A DNA stretch of 60,991 bases from Butyrivibrio sp. (GCF_015056685.1 NZ_SVFW01000022.1:1-60991), one strand, 5' to 3'; positions 1 to 8,278 are shown, numbered from the stretch's first letter. Translations and numbers: made by a program. The notes: generated from the letters alone by a model not told the origin.

Positions 1-157
1 AGGTCTTATCGAGCTTAGTACGTAGCCTGGATGATCACTTGGTGAGGTATTTCCGAACCTAGTGAGGCAGCCGGAGCTAGAGTCTGCACCGCTACTAATT
101 TAGTAGAGTGGGCAGAGCGAAAAGCACAAAGCACCGTAGCACGGTTGCAAAGCATAT
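1..157. other. Unassigned sequence before tRNA cluster
   Basis: No open reading frame and no tRNA-like cloverleaf could be drawn here. The stretch contains a perfect palindrome (CTACTAATTTAGTAG, near 93-107) and several short GC-rich complementary runs, which is more like a structured RNA or its 3' end than spacer DNA. I do not recognise a family. It lies directly upstream of a tRNA cluster, so it could be the tail of an RNA gene that begins outside the window. Confidence 0.3.
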
Positions 158-229
158 GGCTCCGTGGTCAAGCGGTCAAGACATCGCCCTTTCACGGCGG
201 TAACACGAGTTCGATTCTCGTCGGAGTCA
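158..229 (+). tRNA. tRNA-Glu (anticodon TTC)
   Basis: The 7-bp acceptor stem pairs GGCTCCG with CGGAGTC, including one G-U pair. The anticodon loop reads CTTTCAC with anticodon TTC, and the T arm carries GTTCGATTC. The discriminator base is A at 229 and CCA is not encoded. It is the first of four closely spaced tRNA genes. Confidence 0.95.
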
Positions 230-233
230 TTTA

Positions 234-307
234 GGAGATTTAGCTCAGTTGGTTAGAGCAACCGGCTCATAACCGGTCGGTCCCGGGTTCAAGTCCCTGA
301 ATCTCCA
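234..307 (+). tRNA. tRNA-Met (anticodon CAT)
   Basis: The acceptor stem GGAGATT pairs with AATCTCC, the D arm reads TAGCTCAGTTGG, and the anticodon loop CTCATAA gives CAT. The T arm has GGTTCAAGTCC. The 5' end lacks the usual initiator pattern, so this is an elongator Met or a lysidine-type Ile2 tRNA; sequence inspection alone cannot decide. It sits 4 bases after tRNA-Glu. Confidence 0.92.
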
Positions 308-336
308 TTAGTTCATTAGAACTTAAACCAGTATAT

Positions 337-409
337 GGGGTCTTAGCTCAGCTGGGAGAGCATCTGCCTTACAAGCAGAGGGTCACAGGTTCGAGCCCTG
401 TAGGCCCCA
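337..409 (+). tRNA. tRNA-Val (anticodon TAC)
   Basis: The acceptor stem GGGGTCT pairs with AGGCCCC, the D arm reads TAGCTCAGCTGGGAGAG, and the anticodon loop CTTACAA gives TAC. The T arm has GGTTCGAGCCC. The discriminator is A and no CCA is encoded. A terminator-like hairpin follows at once. Confidence 0.95.
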
Positions 410-411
410 TT

Positions 412-447
412 CGCGATATGTTGTATATAGCATATCGCGTATTTTTT
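412..447 (+). terminator. Terminator after tRNA-Val
   Basis: An inverted repeat CGCGATATG / CATATCGCG with a 10-base loop is followed by TATTTTTT. It separates the Glu-Met-Val genes from tRNA-Leu, suggesting tRNA-Leu has its own transcription start or is reached by read-through. Confidence 0.75.
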
Positions 448-469
448 ACCAGAACTTAATATGGTAAAT

Positions 470-555
470 GCCGGCGTGGCGGAATAGGCAGACGCCCGGG
501 ACTTAAAATCCCGTGGGTAGTGATACCCGTACCGGTTCGACCCCGGTCGCCGGCA
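470..555 (+). tRNA. tRNA-Leu (anticodon TAA), integration target
   Basis: This 86-base class II tRNA has acceptor stem GCCGGCG / CGCCGGC, an anticodon stem CGGGA / TCCCG with loop CTTAAAA (anticodon TAA), and a long variable arm (TGGGTAGTGATACCCG). Its T arm and 3' acceptor strand form the core of an attachment site copied three more times downstream, and the integrase gene of segment A begins about 160 bases later. The tRNA gene itself is intact, as expected when the element restores the 3' end on insertion. Confidence 0.95.
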
Positions 556-559
556 GTAA
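535..559 (+). repeat. att site 1 (tRNA-Leu 3' end, attL)
   Basis: A 25-bp core runs from the GTTCGA of the T arm through the discriminator base to GTAA. The same core, with at most one mismatch each, is found at 17853-17877 (C to T at the seventh base), 22014-22038 (exact) and 28295-28319 (G to A near the end). The location at a tRNA 3' end beside a tyrosine integrase is typical of this class of integration. Confidence 0.9.
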
Positions 560-623
560 TGTGTGTGGCTGTAAGCTTAGAGATTATCTGAGTTTGCGGC
601 CTCTTTCTTTATTTTATACATTT

Positions 624-651
624 GGTACAAATCAGTACAATTTTGGTACAA
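624..651 (+). promoter_or_regulatory. Integrase arm-type repeats, left end
   Basis: Three direct copies of (G)GTACAA occur at 624-630, 635-640 and 645-651, spaced 10-11 bp apart, which is one helical turn. They lie between att site 1 and the integrase gene. Matching pairs with 11-bp spacing occur 57-74 bp before att sites 2 and 3. Repeats of this kind beside the core are typical arm-binding sites of Tn916/lambda-type integrases; binding here is inferred. Confidence 0.65.
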
Positions 652-720
652 GTCAGAAGATATCAGCATTTGAATGACTTGAATTGCATACAATGATATA
701 CATAAAACGTGTATATTTAT

Positions 721-2007
721 TTAGCAGATGCTTAATGCATTCATGAGCTGATCTTCAATATTCTTAGGCTCTTCCACTGTTTCGTTGATATAATGCTCCG
801 TCATAGCCCTATTTGAGTGTCCCAAAGTTTTCTGCAAATATGCAGTTTCTACACCGGCAGCCTTCAAGGTTGATGCAACAGTGAAACGTAATTTGTGGCT
901 GGACTTGTAAGGAACACCTGCATCATTACAGTATTTCCTAAGACGTTCATTAAAGGTATCATTGTTGATGGTTCTACCATGGCACATAAAGAGATATTCC
1001 CCATCAGGGTTAATCTCGTGAGCTTTCTTAATGATTTCTACAGCCTCAGGGACAAGATAGATATCTCTTACAGAGTAGTGAGCATTACCTTTGGGAAGTT
1101 TTTCATTAATATGCCTGGGAGTCTTCTTTACCTTTAGATGTGTCATATCAACAGAAAACAATGATTCTTCTACAAGCTGATGTTTGATAGTCAGGATATT
1201 TCCGTTTACATCTTCATACCTGATTGCCCTAAGTTCACCAACTCTGAAAGTAGAATATAAGGCAAGCTGAATGGCTAGTGAGTAACCATCAGGCTCGACT
1301 GTTTTTAGATGATTTAGAAGCTTTTCACGCTCATCTAAGTGCAGAGCCTTATTATAATGATTGGGTTCCTTAAACTTAAGTTCAGATGTTCCTATAGATG
1401 GAATGAAGTTGAATGGGATATACTCATTTTCAGCTGCATAGATAAAAACTCCATTTAAGGCTGATTTACGATTCACAAAGGCCTTTCTGGTTATAAGTCC
1501 CTGACCGGTCCAACGCTCGTACATATACTTGATGTCCTTTTTCTTAATCTCTGCTATCTGCATATCAAAGATTGGCTCGTTCTTGAAGACATTTCTTAGC
1601 ATAGACAGATCTTCCTGGATGGTTTTATTGGACTTTACACCATGGCTGATACGCATATCAACCCACTCCAGATATACTTCTTCGAAAGTATGAGAGAAGA
1701 AGTAGTCATAAAGTTTTTCTACAAGTTCTTCACGACTGTTAGCAACAAAAGTTGGATTGTTGCTTTTCCATCTGCCATCTGACAGTTTATAAAACAATTC
1801 CTCCTTTGCTCTGGGATGTGCTGTTCTGTAGATTTTTTCTACAAGTATCGTTTTCTTTTTTGAGATCATTTTACCTAATTCGCCGACCTCGCCTGAATCG
1901 AGACTATCAGATTTAGCAAGATTTTTCAATTGAGTGATTTTTCTTGATTCTTCTTTTTCAATGTCAGTGATATTACATGTGAGTTTTCTGGTGCTTATTT
2001 TTTTCAT
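721..2007 (-). CDS. Tyrosine recombinase / site-specific integrase
   Basis: This 428-residue integrase would catalyse insertion and excision of segment A at the tRNA-Leu 3' end. The catalytic set is visible: Arg255 (STFRVGELRA), the His371-x-x-Arg374 pair (SSHKLRFT), His397 (LGHSNR) and the nucleophile Tyr406 (HYI). The central region (about 90-190) looks like the SAM-like core-binding domain, and the N-terminal region is where arm-type sites would be bound. The start at 2007 follows GGAGGA with a 3-base gap; a longer frame reaching 2142 has no ribosome site and runs through a terminator hairpin. It points toward the tRNA, the usual orientation next to attL. Segments B and C have no integrase and may depend on this one. 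Confidence 0.95.
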   Translation of the reverse strand: MKKISTRKLTCNITDIEKEESRKITQLKNLAKSDSLDSGEVGELGKMISKKKTILVEKIYRTAHPRAKEELFYKLSDGRWKSNNPTFVANSREELVEKLYDYFFSHTFEEVYLEWVDMRISHGVKSNKTIQEDLSMLRNVFKNEPIFDMQIAEIKKKDIKYMYERWTGQGLITRKAFVNRKSALNGVFIYAAENEYIPFNFIPSIGTSELKFKEPNHYNKALHLDEREKLLNHLKTVEPDGYSLAIQLALYSTFRVGELRAIRYEDVNGNILTIKHQLVEESLFSVDMTHLKVKKTPRHINEKLPKGNAHYSVRDIYLVPEAVEIIKKAHEINPDGEYLFMCHGRTINNDTFNERLRKYCNDAGVPYKSSHKLRFTVASTLKAAGVETAYLQKTLGHSNRAMTEHYINETVEEPKNIEDQLMNALSIC

Positions 2008-2019
2008 AGTTCCTCCAAA

Positions 2020-2063
2020 TGAAAAAGGCACCTGATACGGAAATGTTCCGCACCAAGTGCCTT
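2020..2063 (-). terminator. Terminator/attenuator hairpin upstream of integrase
   Basis: Read on the minus strand, an 18-bp imperfect stem (AAGGCACTTGGTGCGGAA pairing with TTCCGTATCAGGTGCCTT) with a 3-base loop is followed by TTTTT. It ends about 13 bases before the integrase start codon. It would stop transcription arriving from the replication/mobilization genes upstream, so integrase expression would need read-through or a promoter very close to the gene. Confidence 0.7.
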
Positions 2064-2241
2064 GTGAATGATTCTGTTTAGTTGTAATACCTGTTTGCAG
2101 GCAATAAAAAAGAGCAGTTGAACTGCCCGATAAGGTAAGCAAAGTAAACTGTAAACATCGCGTTTAAAACGAATTATTTTCTATAGCTCAAAATCTACTT
2201 TAAATATTTTGTGTTTATCCGTTTACACTGTTTACAATCTA

Positions 2242-3642
2242 TTAGGTTTTAGTAAGAAATGGGATTTCTGACTCCATTCCTATAGGGATATCCCGGAATA
2301 CTGGTTCATTAACACGCTTCCAGGCTCTCTGAGTGCCATACTCTTTGAATCTATGGGAAGATATCTTTTTGTAATCTGTCATTTTATGATCCATGATTTC
2401 TGATATGACATTGCACTCCCAGGCACTTGGATTTTCGTACCCTATATGCCCAAGAGCTTCTTTGAAGAGCATCTTCGTACATACATAGTCAGGAGAATGG
2501 TCATCCAGAAAGTTTCTTATAGAAGTTTCAATTGGATCCTCGGGAGAGTGTTTGTCTTGTACTGCAAGGAGCTCATCTTGTAAATCGTCGGGAAGTACGA
2601 GAGAATAATCACCTGCAAGGTAAATCTCCATAACTTCCGCCCAAAGTTGTTCGATATATGCTCGTGATGCCTTTTCATCATCAAGAATGTGACAGTCAGC
2701 ATCTTCAGGATGGACCTCTACGGGAAGAAATCTTCTGTTACCGGATTTGTCCATTGGAAGAAATTGGATTTTGTTTGATGTTCCTGCAAAGACACACTGC
2801 CTGGGATGATCCATGGCAGTAGTTTCATAGGGGACTCTATAGATATCGCTTTGAGTGCTTAAGAATTTCTTGGTTTCTTCTACTGCTTTAGCACTGCTTA
2901 CAGCAAGCATTTCAGGGATTTCATTTATCCAGTGACCTTGTAACCTTGCATAAATCTTGTCATCATCAAGTTTTTTAATGTCATCGGAAAAATAGCGGTC
3001 TTCCATGGCGAGTAATCTGAGGAATGTTGATTTACCAGCTCCTTGGCCGCCAACAAGGACAGGCATATACTCAAACTTGTGTCCCGGATCAAATATTCTT
3101 ACTATAGCGCCAAGCATGAATACTTTTAGTATTTCAGTGTTAAGTCTGCTCTTTGCTGCACCAAGAAAATGATGAAGTGCATCTGGTAATCTGCTTATAC
3201 CATCCCATTTGAGTGATAAAAGCTTTTCTTTTATCGGATTGTAGCTGTTGTCGTAAGCTGCGATATTTATGGCGGTTGCAATGTCACCATCCTTCTTGAG
3301 ACCATATTCTGATTCAAGATAAAGGATTATATGGCGTAGATCATTATCGCAATAAGTTATGCTATATCTTTTCCAAGGGAAGTCACCGCATATATCAAGC
3401 TTATCGCTAAACTCGTTATACTTGATCTTCCCTGCAAAAAGAGGATCATGATTTAAGACAAGTAGGCAGTTATTCTTGCTTTGCAGTATTTTTCCCTTCT
3501 CGTCTCTTGTAAATAGTTCAGAAAGCGGTGGTTCTTTAAGGGAAATCTCTTCGGTTACTGAAGATGGTTGGAGTTCTCCTAGCAGTATTTGTAATTTCTC
3601 CATTTGTTCTTTAGTTAAGTTCTGAAAGTCTTGCTTTGACAT
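2242..3642 (-). CDS. VirE-family phage/plasmid replication helicase
   Basis: This 466-residue protein belongs to the virulence-associated E family of P-loop ATPases, found with primases on phages, plasmids and integrative elements, where they act as replicative helicases. A Walker A motif GGQGAGKST lies at about 198-206 with Lys204, and a later NEIPEM segment fits the Walker B region. The start chosen is the ATG at 3642, 9 bases after GGAG; a TTG 6 bases earlier is too close to the ribosome site. Its 5' end overlaps the primase gene by 32 bases, so the two are probably translated together as the replication module of segment A. Confidence 0.85.
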   Translation of the reverse strand: MSKQDFQNLTKEQMEKLQILLGELQPSSVTEEISLKEPPLSELFTRDEKGKILQSKNNCLLVLNHDPLFAGKIKYNEFSDKLDICGDFPWKRYSITYCDNDLRHIILYLESEYGLKKDGDIATAINIAAYDNSYNPIKEKLLSLKWDGISRLPDALHHFLGAAKSRLNTEILKVFMLGAIVRIFDPGHKFEYMPVLVGGQGAGKSTFLRLLAMEDRYFSDDIKKLDDDKIYARLQGHWINEIPEMLAVSSAKAVEETKKFLSTQSDIYRVPYETTAMDHPRQCVFAGTSNKIQFLPMDKSGNRRFLPVEVHPEDADCHILDDEKASRAYIEQLWAEVMEIYLAGDYSLVLPDDLQDELLAVQDKHSPEDPIETSIRNFLDDHSPDYVCTKMLFKEALGHIGYENPSAWECNVISEIMDHKMTDYKKISSHRFKEYGTQRAWKRVNEPVFRDIPIGMESEIPFLTKT

Positions 3643-4234
3643 ATTCAATTTCTCCTTTGTAATTAGTTAAAAATGTGAGTTGCTCATCTCTGAATCCGAA
3701 GGTTAGTTCTTCAATCATCCAATCAGTTTTGCTAAGGTTCATTAGGGCTTCTTCAAAAAGAGGATTGCAGGTATCAAGCCCATCAATTGATGCTGGAGCA
3801 TAATCTCTTTTGAAAGCCATTAACTTTTCTTTGTATTGGTGCAAAGAAAAAAGAACATCGAGGACATAAGTGTCGAATGTTCTTATCAGCTGATATTCAT
3901 TGTTTCTTTGGATAATGATATTGTCTGTGTTTACAGGAGTAGATCTTTTGTTAATACTTGGGTTGTTTAGATTCGTAGTGCTGATGTTAAAATCCATTGC
4001 GATCTTCTTAGCAGCATCAAGTGGTGACAATCCAAACAGCTTACACACAAAATCAATTACATCCCCGGTTGCTCCACAACCAAAGCAGTAATATCGGATA
4101 TCAACTTTCATGCTTGGAGTTTTGTCATTGTGGAACAGGCAATTACATAGCCCGCTCCGATTGATTTTGATTCCATAAAAAGAAGCTGCGTCTATAACAG
4201 ACACAGCCCCCTTGACTGACTTAAAGATATTCAT
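3611..4234 (-). CDS. CHC2 zinc-finger DNA primase-like protein
   Basis: The N-terminal third is a CHC2 zinc-binding domain: CNCLFHNDKTPSMKV followed by YYCFGCGATGDVIDFV, giving the Cys-His-Cys-Cys pattern of DnaG-type primases. The full length is only 207 residues, so no complete TOPRIM catalytic core follows; it is a short element-type primase module that would work with the VirE helicase encoded right after it. AGGAGG precedes the ATG by 10 bases. It belongs to the leftward set relaxase-primase-helicase. Confidence 0.85.
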   Translation of the reverse strand: MNIFKSVKGAVSVIDAASFYGIKINRSGLCNCLFHNDKTPSMKVDIRYYCFGCGATGDVIDFVCKLFGLSPLDAAKKIAMDFNISTTNLNNPSINKRSTPVNTDNIIIQRNNEYQLIRTFDTYVLDVLFSLHQYKEKLMAFKRDYAPASIDGLDTCNPLFEEALMNLSKTDWMIEELTFGFRDEQLTFLTNYKGEIEYVKARLSELN

Positions 4235-4249
4235 TTTGTTATAACCTCC

Positions 4250-5749
4250 TTATCGTTCCATGTCGTGGGAACGCTTTTTGCCAGGAGTACGTTCCTGTAC
4301 TTTCTGATGTTCCTTGACCTGGACTTCTTCAAGAGACGCCTCAGTGATGCATCTGATCTTATAGGCTTTTGAAGCTATTGCTTCGAGATCCTTGCATGTG
4401 AGCTTCATGGTATCGAGCTCAGTGCTAAGCTGTTTCTGCTCCTCACGCAATCTTTTCCAGTCATGTTCTGCATCGCCCCAAAACTCAGCAATCTTTCTTT
4501 TGGAGAGATGATACTGATTGATCTCTTTGGAGTGCTCAGACTTGAACTTGTCTTTGCTGGCGTTGAAAAATTTTTTGTTAAGTTCTTCATAGATGGGAAG
4601 AGTCTTCTGATACATTTCAAGATAGTGGAAGGCCTCATTGATATCGTTAACTCGTGATGATTTAGCTTTGATATCTTTTTCTAGGCTGTTGACCTTTGAA
4701 TAGGAGTTTTTTACAAAAGCTTCCAATTCTTCAAAAGAACTGATGTGGTGCTGTTCAAGAAAAAGAATTACATTAGAACGTTCCTTGATGTTTGCAATCT
4801 TTGCTTTTTTACTCCAGGCATTGTGATAACGTTTGTCATAATAATCATTGAGTAGTCTGTCGAGACCGGGAGCATAGACTTTTTTCTCTTTGCATTCCTT
4901 CAGAAATGCAGAAAGCCAATCAAAGACATTACAAAACTTGTCAGCAAGCTTAATAAGAAGTTTGTTAAGCTGTTTGATCTGTCTGTTGTGATCTCCTATT
5001 TCTGTTCGGACACCTTTAGCTTCCATTGCCCTTACATGAGGTCCTTCATGAATGGTGGGGAGGATATCAAGACCAAGCTCTGCAAAGGAGCGATGATCAA
5101 TCCTGCAATCGAGACCTTTCTTTTCAAAGGCCTCATTGAAGATGTCTGCATAATTCTTTCTCCATTCATTCAATGTTTCAGGAGAACCCCAGTCTGTGGT
5201 TGGAACAGCATTAAACTTCTGCTTGCCTTTATCATCAAGAACAGGATTGTTGTACTCATCAAAGATATATTCACGACGCTGCTTCTGTCCCCAGGTGCCA
5301 TCCTTGTTGAGTGGTCTAATCGGAATAAGCATGTGAACGTGTGGATTAGGAACGTTGTCATTTCTTGACGGGTTATGAATTGCGTAATCCACAATCATTC
5401 CTCTGGACAGGAAGTTCTCTTTGATAAAACGCTTAGCGATCTCTTCATTTTCTTCATAGGACAGTTCATTCTGAAGAGCAAAATTGAAACTGTAGCAGAG
5501 CTGTGCCTTGGGATGCTTTTCTACTTCTTCAACTTCATTCCAAAGAGTTTCTCTGTCCTTTAGTCTTTCCGGAGCATACGCTGGAAGGAGAACCTCTGAG
5601 TAGAGGACTCCTTCCTTGTAGGTGTAATCATGAGTCTTGCCATAATACTTGTCATAGAGCTTTTCACCGGAAATATAAGAAGCAGAGGCAACACTGCTCT
5701 GCCCTTTGCCTCTGCTAACCTGGGTGACATTAAAATGATAAAGTGCCAT
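4250..5749 (-). CDS. MobA/MobL-family relaxase (MobQ type)
   Basis: This 499-residue protein is a conjugative relaxase that would nick oriT and lead the transferred strand. The N-terminal 250 residues carry the family features: an early Tyr (Tyr25 in ASASYISGEK), His125 (DYAIHNPSR) and the metal-binding pair His137 and His139 (NPHVHMLIPI). The C-terminal half is strongly charged and likely coiled coil, with no primase or helicase motif seen. Its cognate oriT is very likely the hairpin plus GTGCGCC sequence at about 6283-6320, on the other side of the small gene it is coupled with. Confidence 0.9.
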   Translation of the reverse strand: MALYHFNVTQVSRGKGQSSVASASYISGEKLYDKYYGKTHDYTYKEGVLYSEVLLPAYAPERLKDRETLWNEVEEVEKHPKAQLCYSFNFALQNELSYEENEEIAKRFIKENFLSRGMIVDYAIHNPSRNDNVPNPHVHMLIPIRPLNKDGTWGQKQRREYIFDEYNNPVLDDKGKQKFNAVPTTDWGSPETLNEWRKNYADIFNEAFEKKGLDCRIDHRSFAELGLDILPTIHEGPHVRAMEAKGVRTEIGDHNRQIKQLNKLLIKLADKFCNVFDWLSAFLKECKEKKVYAPGLDRLLNDYYDKRYHNAWSKKAKIANIKERSNVILFLEQHHISSFEELEAFVKNSYSKVNSLEKDIKAKSSRVNDINEAFHYLEMYQKTLPIYEELNKKFFNASKDKFKSEHSKEINQYHLSKRKIAEFWGDAEHDWKRLREEQKQLSTELDTMKLTCKDLEAIASKAYKIRCITEASLEEVQVKEHQKVQERTPGKKRSHDMER

Positions 5750-5750
5750 A

Positions 5751-6107
5751 TTAGGTTTCTTCCTCCTTTGCTTTTCTTAGGCATCCCTGAATGTGTGCAT
5801 TGATTCCGGGAAAAGAAAAAAGAGCATCACAAAATTTCATGAACTGCTCTTTGTTAAGATCCGCTGTTTCCGGAATCAGATATTCAATGTGAGCGCCTTT
5901 GAAACATATACGGCTGTTTCTGGCGGTACGTGCTTTTTTCTTGTCGGTTTCGATTTCATTTTCTACCTGAGTCACTCGGTGTTCTGACTGAGTTAATTTG
6001 ACTTCAGCCTTTTCTTTCTGCGTAGTGATTTTGATTTTCTCATTTCTGAGTTTCTCAAGCTTTGGATTGGGATGAAGCTGTGCTAATAAACTTGGTTTGT
6101 CTGCCAT
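5751..6107 (-). CDS. DUF3847-like small mobilization-associated protein
   Basis: The 118-residue product is rich in Lys and Glu over residues 18-65, probably a coiled coil (KLEKLRNEKIKITTQKEKAE), followed by a small conserved C-terminal region (FCDALFSFPGINAHI). Genes of this DUF3847 type commonly sit directly before MobA/MobL relaxases; a MobC-like accessory role at oriT is likely but not shown. The stop codon is next to the relaxase start, so the pair is translationally linked. The start follows AGAGAGG. Confidence 0.7.
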   Translation of the reverse strand: MADKPSLLAQLHPNPKLEKLRNEKIKITTQKEKAEVKLTQSEHRVTQVENEIETDKKKARTARNSRICFKGAHIEYLIPETADLNKEQFMKFCDALFSFPGINAHIQGCLRKAKEEET

Positions 6108-6282
6108 AATAATTTACCTCTCTTTCTTTTGGCGATTTTTTGGGGTCACGTACTTCGGCTCCTCAAATTTGAGGAGCAGCTTTGTTGATAGTTACTTATG
6201 CCTTCTCTTCTTGATTACCTGCAATCCCGGAGCGGTAGCGAACGCAATTTGGCGAAGCCGGGTAGACTTTTGCAGAGCAAAA

Positions 6283-6320
6283 CGCACATACCTCTGAAAG
6301 AGGTATAGAAGTGCGCCTTT
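6283..6320 (+). other. Candidate oriT (MobQ/RSF1010-like nic region)
   Basis: An 8-bp inverted repeat ATACCTCT-gaa-AGAGGTAT (6288-6306) is followed 2 bases later by AAGTGCGCC. In RSF1010-type origins an inverted repeat is followed directly by TAAGTGCG/CCCT with the nick after GTGCG, so the predicted nick here falls between 6315 and 6316. An outer CGCAC/GTGCG pair extends the hairpin. It lies just outside the relaxase and DUF3847 genes, where a MobA/MobL oriT is expected. Confidence 0.72.
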
Positions 6321-6468
6321 GCATAAAGCAAGGGAAAAACGGATTGAAGCTTCTTTTCTTTTTATGCTTCTGAGGGATAATACGGAGAAAAGTTTAAAAA
6401 TAGGCAAATTGTAAAAATCCTGCACACATTACCTGGAATGTGATTCAATTTTGTGGTTTTGATTTCAA

Positions 6469-6483
6469 ATCTGAAATTCAGAT
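6469..6483. promoter_or_regulatory. Palindromic operator candidate
   Basis: A perfect palindrome ATCTGAAATTCAGAT is preceded by the overlapping imperfect repeat TTTCAAATCTGAAA. It lies about 120 bp before the XRE gene. The half-site AATCTGAAAT recurs in the ORF6N promoter near 8209, which suggests a shared regulator within segment A. Confidence 0.4.
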
Positions 6484-6604
6484 GGATAAGATAGCTGTGG
6501 TGATTACGCTAAAAATGATGGGGAGCCTATTCACAGAATAGTGATTTTTTCCAAAGAGGTAATATGGTAGAATAAGTGCATTGGTGTTGTATGGAGGGAG
6601 CAAT

Positions 6605-7447
6605 ATGTCAGAGCACTTACCAGGGAATCTGTGTGAAAGACTCAGAGAGCTTCGTGAAGCAAGACATCTTGATCAATATGAGATTGCTGATGTGATTCAT
6701 GTAAGCAGGAGTACTTATAGCAGAATTGAAAATGGAACAGCTGCATTAAACTGTGATGCACTGATCGAGCTTGCAAAATTCTATGACGTTCCTTCAGATT
6801 ATATCCTTGGAATCATGGACAGTGATGATAAGACATACTATGAACTTAAGGAGTTGGGAATATCCGTGGATGCAGCAAAGAATCTTTATTCCGGTAAGGT
6901 GGATCCCAGAGTGATTAATGAGCTGCTTGTGAATGAAAAGTTTATCTCCGCTGTTTCCATGATGTCCATCTACTTTTCCGGAGTCATGTCAGAGGCAACG
7001 AGGGTCAACAATAATGTAAAGGACTTCACTTATTCGCTTTTAGGTGAACTTGTCAGAAGTGGCGATCTTCCTGCGGACAAAGAAATGGCAGAGCTTCGTG
7101 ATGGGATACGCCTGTCAAAAGAACCTGCAACACAATATGAGATTGACCGCATAAGAAATGCTGTAATTGCTGCTATAAAAGAAATAAGGGAAAAGATTGA
7201 CGGCGAGGCTGTTGATATTCGAAAAGAAAGAGACATCCTCGACAAGCAGATCGCTGACAAGGTAAAACTTGAAGTAAAGAAGGTTGATTGGGGAAGGAAA
7301 CTTCCGGAAAAACAGCGTCAGAAGAAAATCGTTGAAGCAATCAAAATGGGAATGTCATTAGATCCCAATATGACTCCTGAAATGATAGAGGAATATACTC
7401 CTGCAATTGAGCAGATAATAATGACATATGCAAAATATGGAAAGTAA
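6605..7447 (+). CDS. XRE-family helix-turn-helix regulator
   Basis: Residues about 10-65 form a Cro/C1-type helix-turn-helix (LCERLRELREARHLDQYEIA then VSRSTYSRIENG), a DNA-binding repressor fold. The remaining 210 residues are helical and charged, without a recognised domain. The start is the ATG at 6605 preceded by GGAGGGAG; an upstream in-frame start at 6581 has no ribosome site. The 3' end overlaps the sigma-like gene by 20 bases, so the two form an operon. It probably controls the mobilization and integration genes of segment A. Confidence 0.85.
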   Translation: MSEHLPGNLCERLRELREARHLDQYEIADVIHVSRSTYSRIENGTAALNCDALIELAKFYDVPSDYILGIMDSDDKTYYELKELGISVDAAKNLYSGKVDPRVINELLVNEKFISAVSMMSIYFSGVMSEATRVNNNVKDFTYSLLGELVRSGDLPADKEMAELRDGIRLSKEPATQYEIDRIRNAVIAAIKEIREKIDGEAVDIRKERDILDKQIADKVKLEVKKVDWGRKLPEKQRQKKIVEAIKMGMSLDPNMTPEMIEEYTPAIEQIIMTYAKYGK

Positions 7448-8120
7448 GACGCATGGGCTCCGACAGGATAAAAGAAACAGGGAGTTGTGCAAAAAGATAA
7501 AACAGAATAATCTGGATGCAGAGACAAGACTTCTTATTGAAAACGAAGGCCTCGTAAGAAAGCTGACAAGTACTTCTGAAATGGTTCAGGCAATGGAGGA
7601 TGCTAAGTACGGCGGAATTGAGCTTGATGATATCCTTCAGGAAGGCAGAATCGCAATGCTGCGTGCAGCCAAGAACTATGATGAAGATGCAGGTGCAGAG
7701 TTTTCATCTTATGCCTATGCGGCAATGAAGAATGCCATGACTGATCTTTGCAGGAAAGGTTTGTCAGCTTTTGAAAAGAGAATGATAGACAGCGGCCTTA
7801 CAAGGGTATTCCTTGATGACAAGCCTCTTGATAAGGATGATGTTAAAATCTCTGACAGGAACAGCCTTGAGTGGCATGATCCGACAGGAAACCTTGCTGT
7901 ACTTCATGTAATGCTTGAGAAAATGCGCAACAGGATAAAAGATCTTCCTGCCAGACAGAGAAGACTTATCATGTATCGCTATGGGCTGAGTGTACTGGAA
8001 TGCAAAACCATAAGTGAAACCGCTGCGTTTTTTAACCTCACTGAGAAATATGCCGAGGAGATTGAAAAAAAGACATTGAAGACGCTTAGAGATGGCATGA
8101 ATGATGGAAAAATACTTTGA
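7428..8120 (+). CDS. Sigma-70-like RNA polymerase sigma factor
   Basis: The product of about 230 residues looks like a reduced sigma-70-family factor. Residues about 55-105 fit region 2 (ELDDILQEGRIAMLRAAKNY, then FSSYAYAAMKNAM), and the C-terminus (LPARQRRLIMYRYGLS ... ISETAAFFNLT) fits the region 4 helix-turn-helix. Such factors on integrative elements drive element genes. Two starts are possible, ATG 7428 and ATG 7437, both inside the end of the XRE gene with no clear ribosome site, implying translational coupling. Confidence 0.75.
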   Translation: MQNMESKTHGLRQDKRNRELCKKIKQNNLDAETRLLIENEGLVRKLTSTSEMVQAMEDAKYGGIELDDILQEGRIAMLRAAKNYDEDAGAEFSSYAYAAMKNAMTDLCRKGLSAFEKRMIDSGLTRVFLDDKPLDKDDVKISDRNSLEWHDPTGNLAVLHVMLEKMRNRIKDLPARQRRLIMYRYGLSVLECKTISETAAFFNLTEKYAEEIEKKTLKTLRDGMNDGKIL

Positions 8121-8235
8121 ACATCAAATCCTTCAAAGTGCCAATTTGGTACCTGAAAAGATTTGATGTTGCATTAGAAATAAAATGATATACTATATCG
8201 GTATTCCAATCTGAAATACCGGTAAAATGGATTAT

Positions 8236-8266
8236 AATTCAAGATTCCAAATTGGAATCTTGAATT
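8236..8266. promoter_or_regulatory. 31-bp perfect palindrome before ORF6N gene
   Basis: Fifteen-base arms (AATTCAAGATTCCAA and its exact complement) flank a single A. It ends 12 bases before the ORF6N start codon and overlaps the run-up to the ribosome site, so a protein bound here, or the RNA hairpin itself, would block expression. A degenerate copy lies inside the coding sequence at 8486-8514. Confidence 0.7.
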
Positions 8267-8278
8267 GAAAGGATAAAT

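Larger units (their letters stand above)
6108..6604. other. Divergent intergenic region with oriT and palindromes
   Basis: No gene is seen in these 497 bases. They separate the leftward mobilization genes from the rightward regulators. Contents: a perfect 20-bp palindrome (GCTCCTCAAATTTGAGGAGC, 6158-6177), the oriT-like hairpin at 6283-6320, and a perfect 15-bp palindrome at 6469-6483. A TAGAAT -10-like box lies shortly before the XRE gene. Confidence 0.7.
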
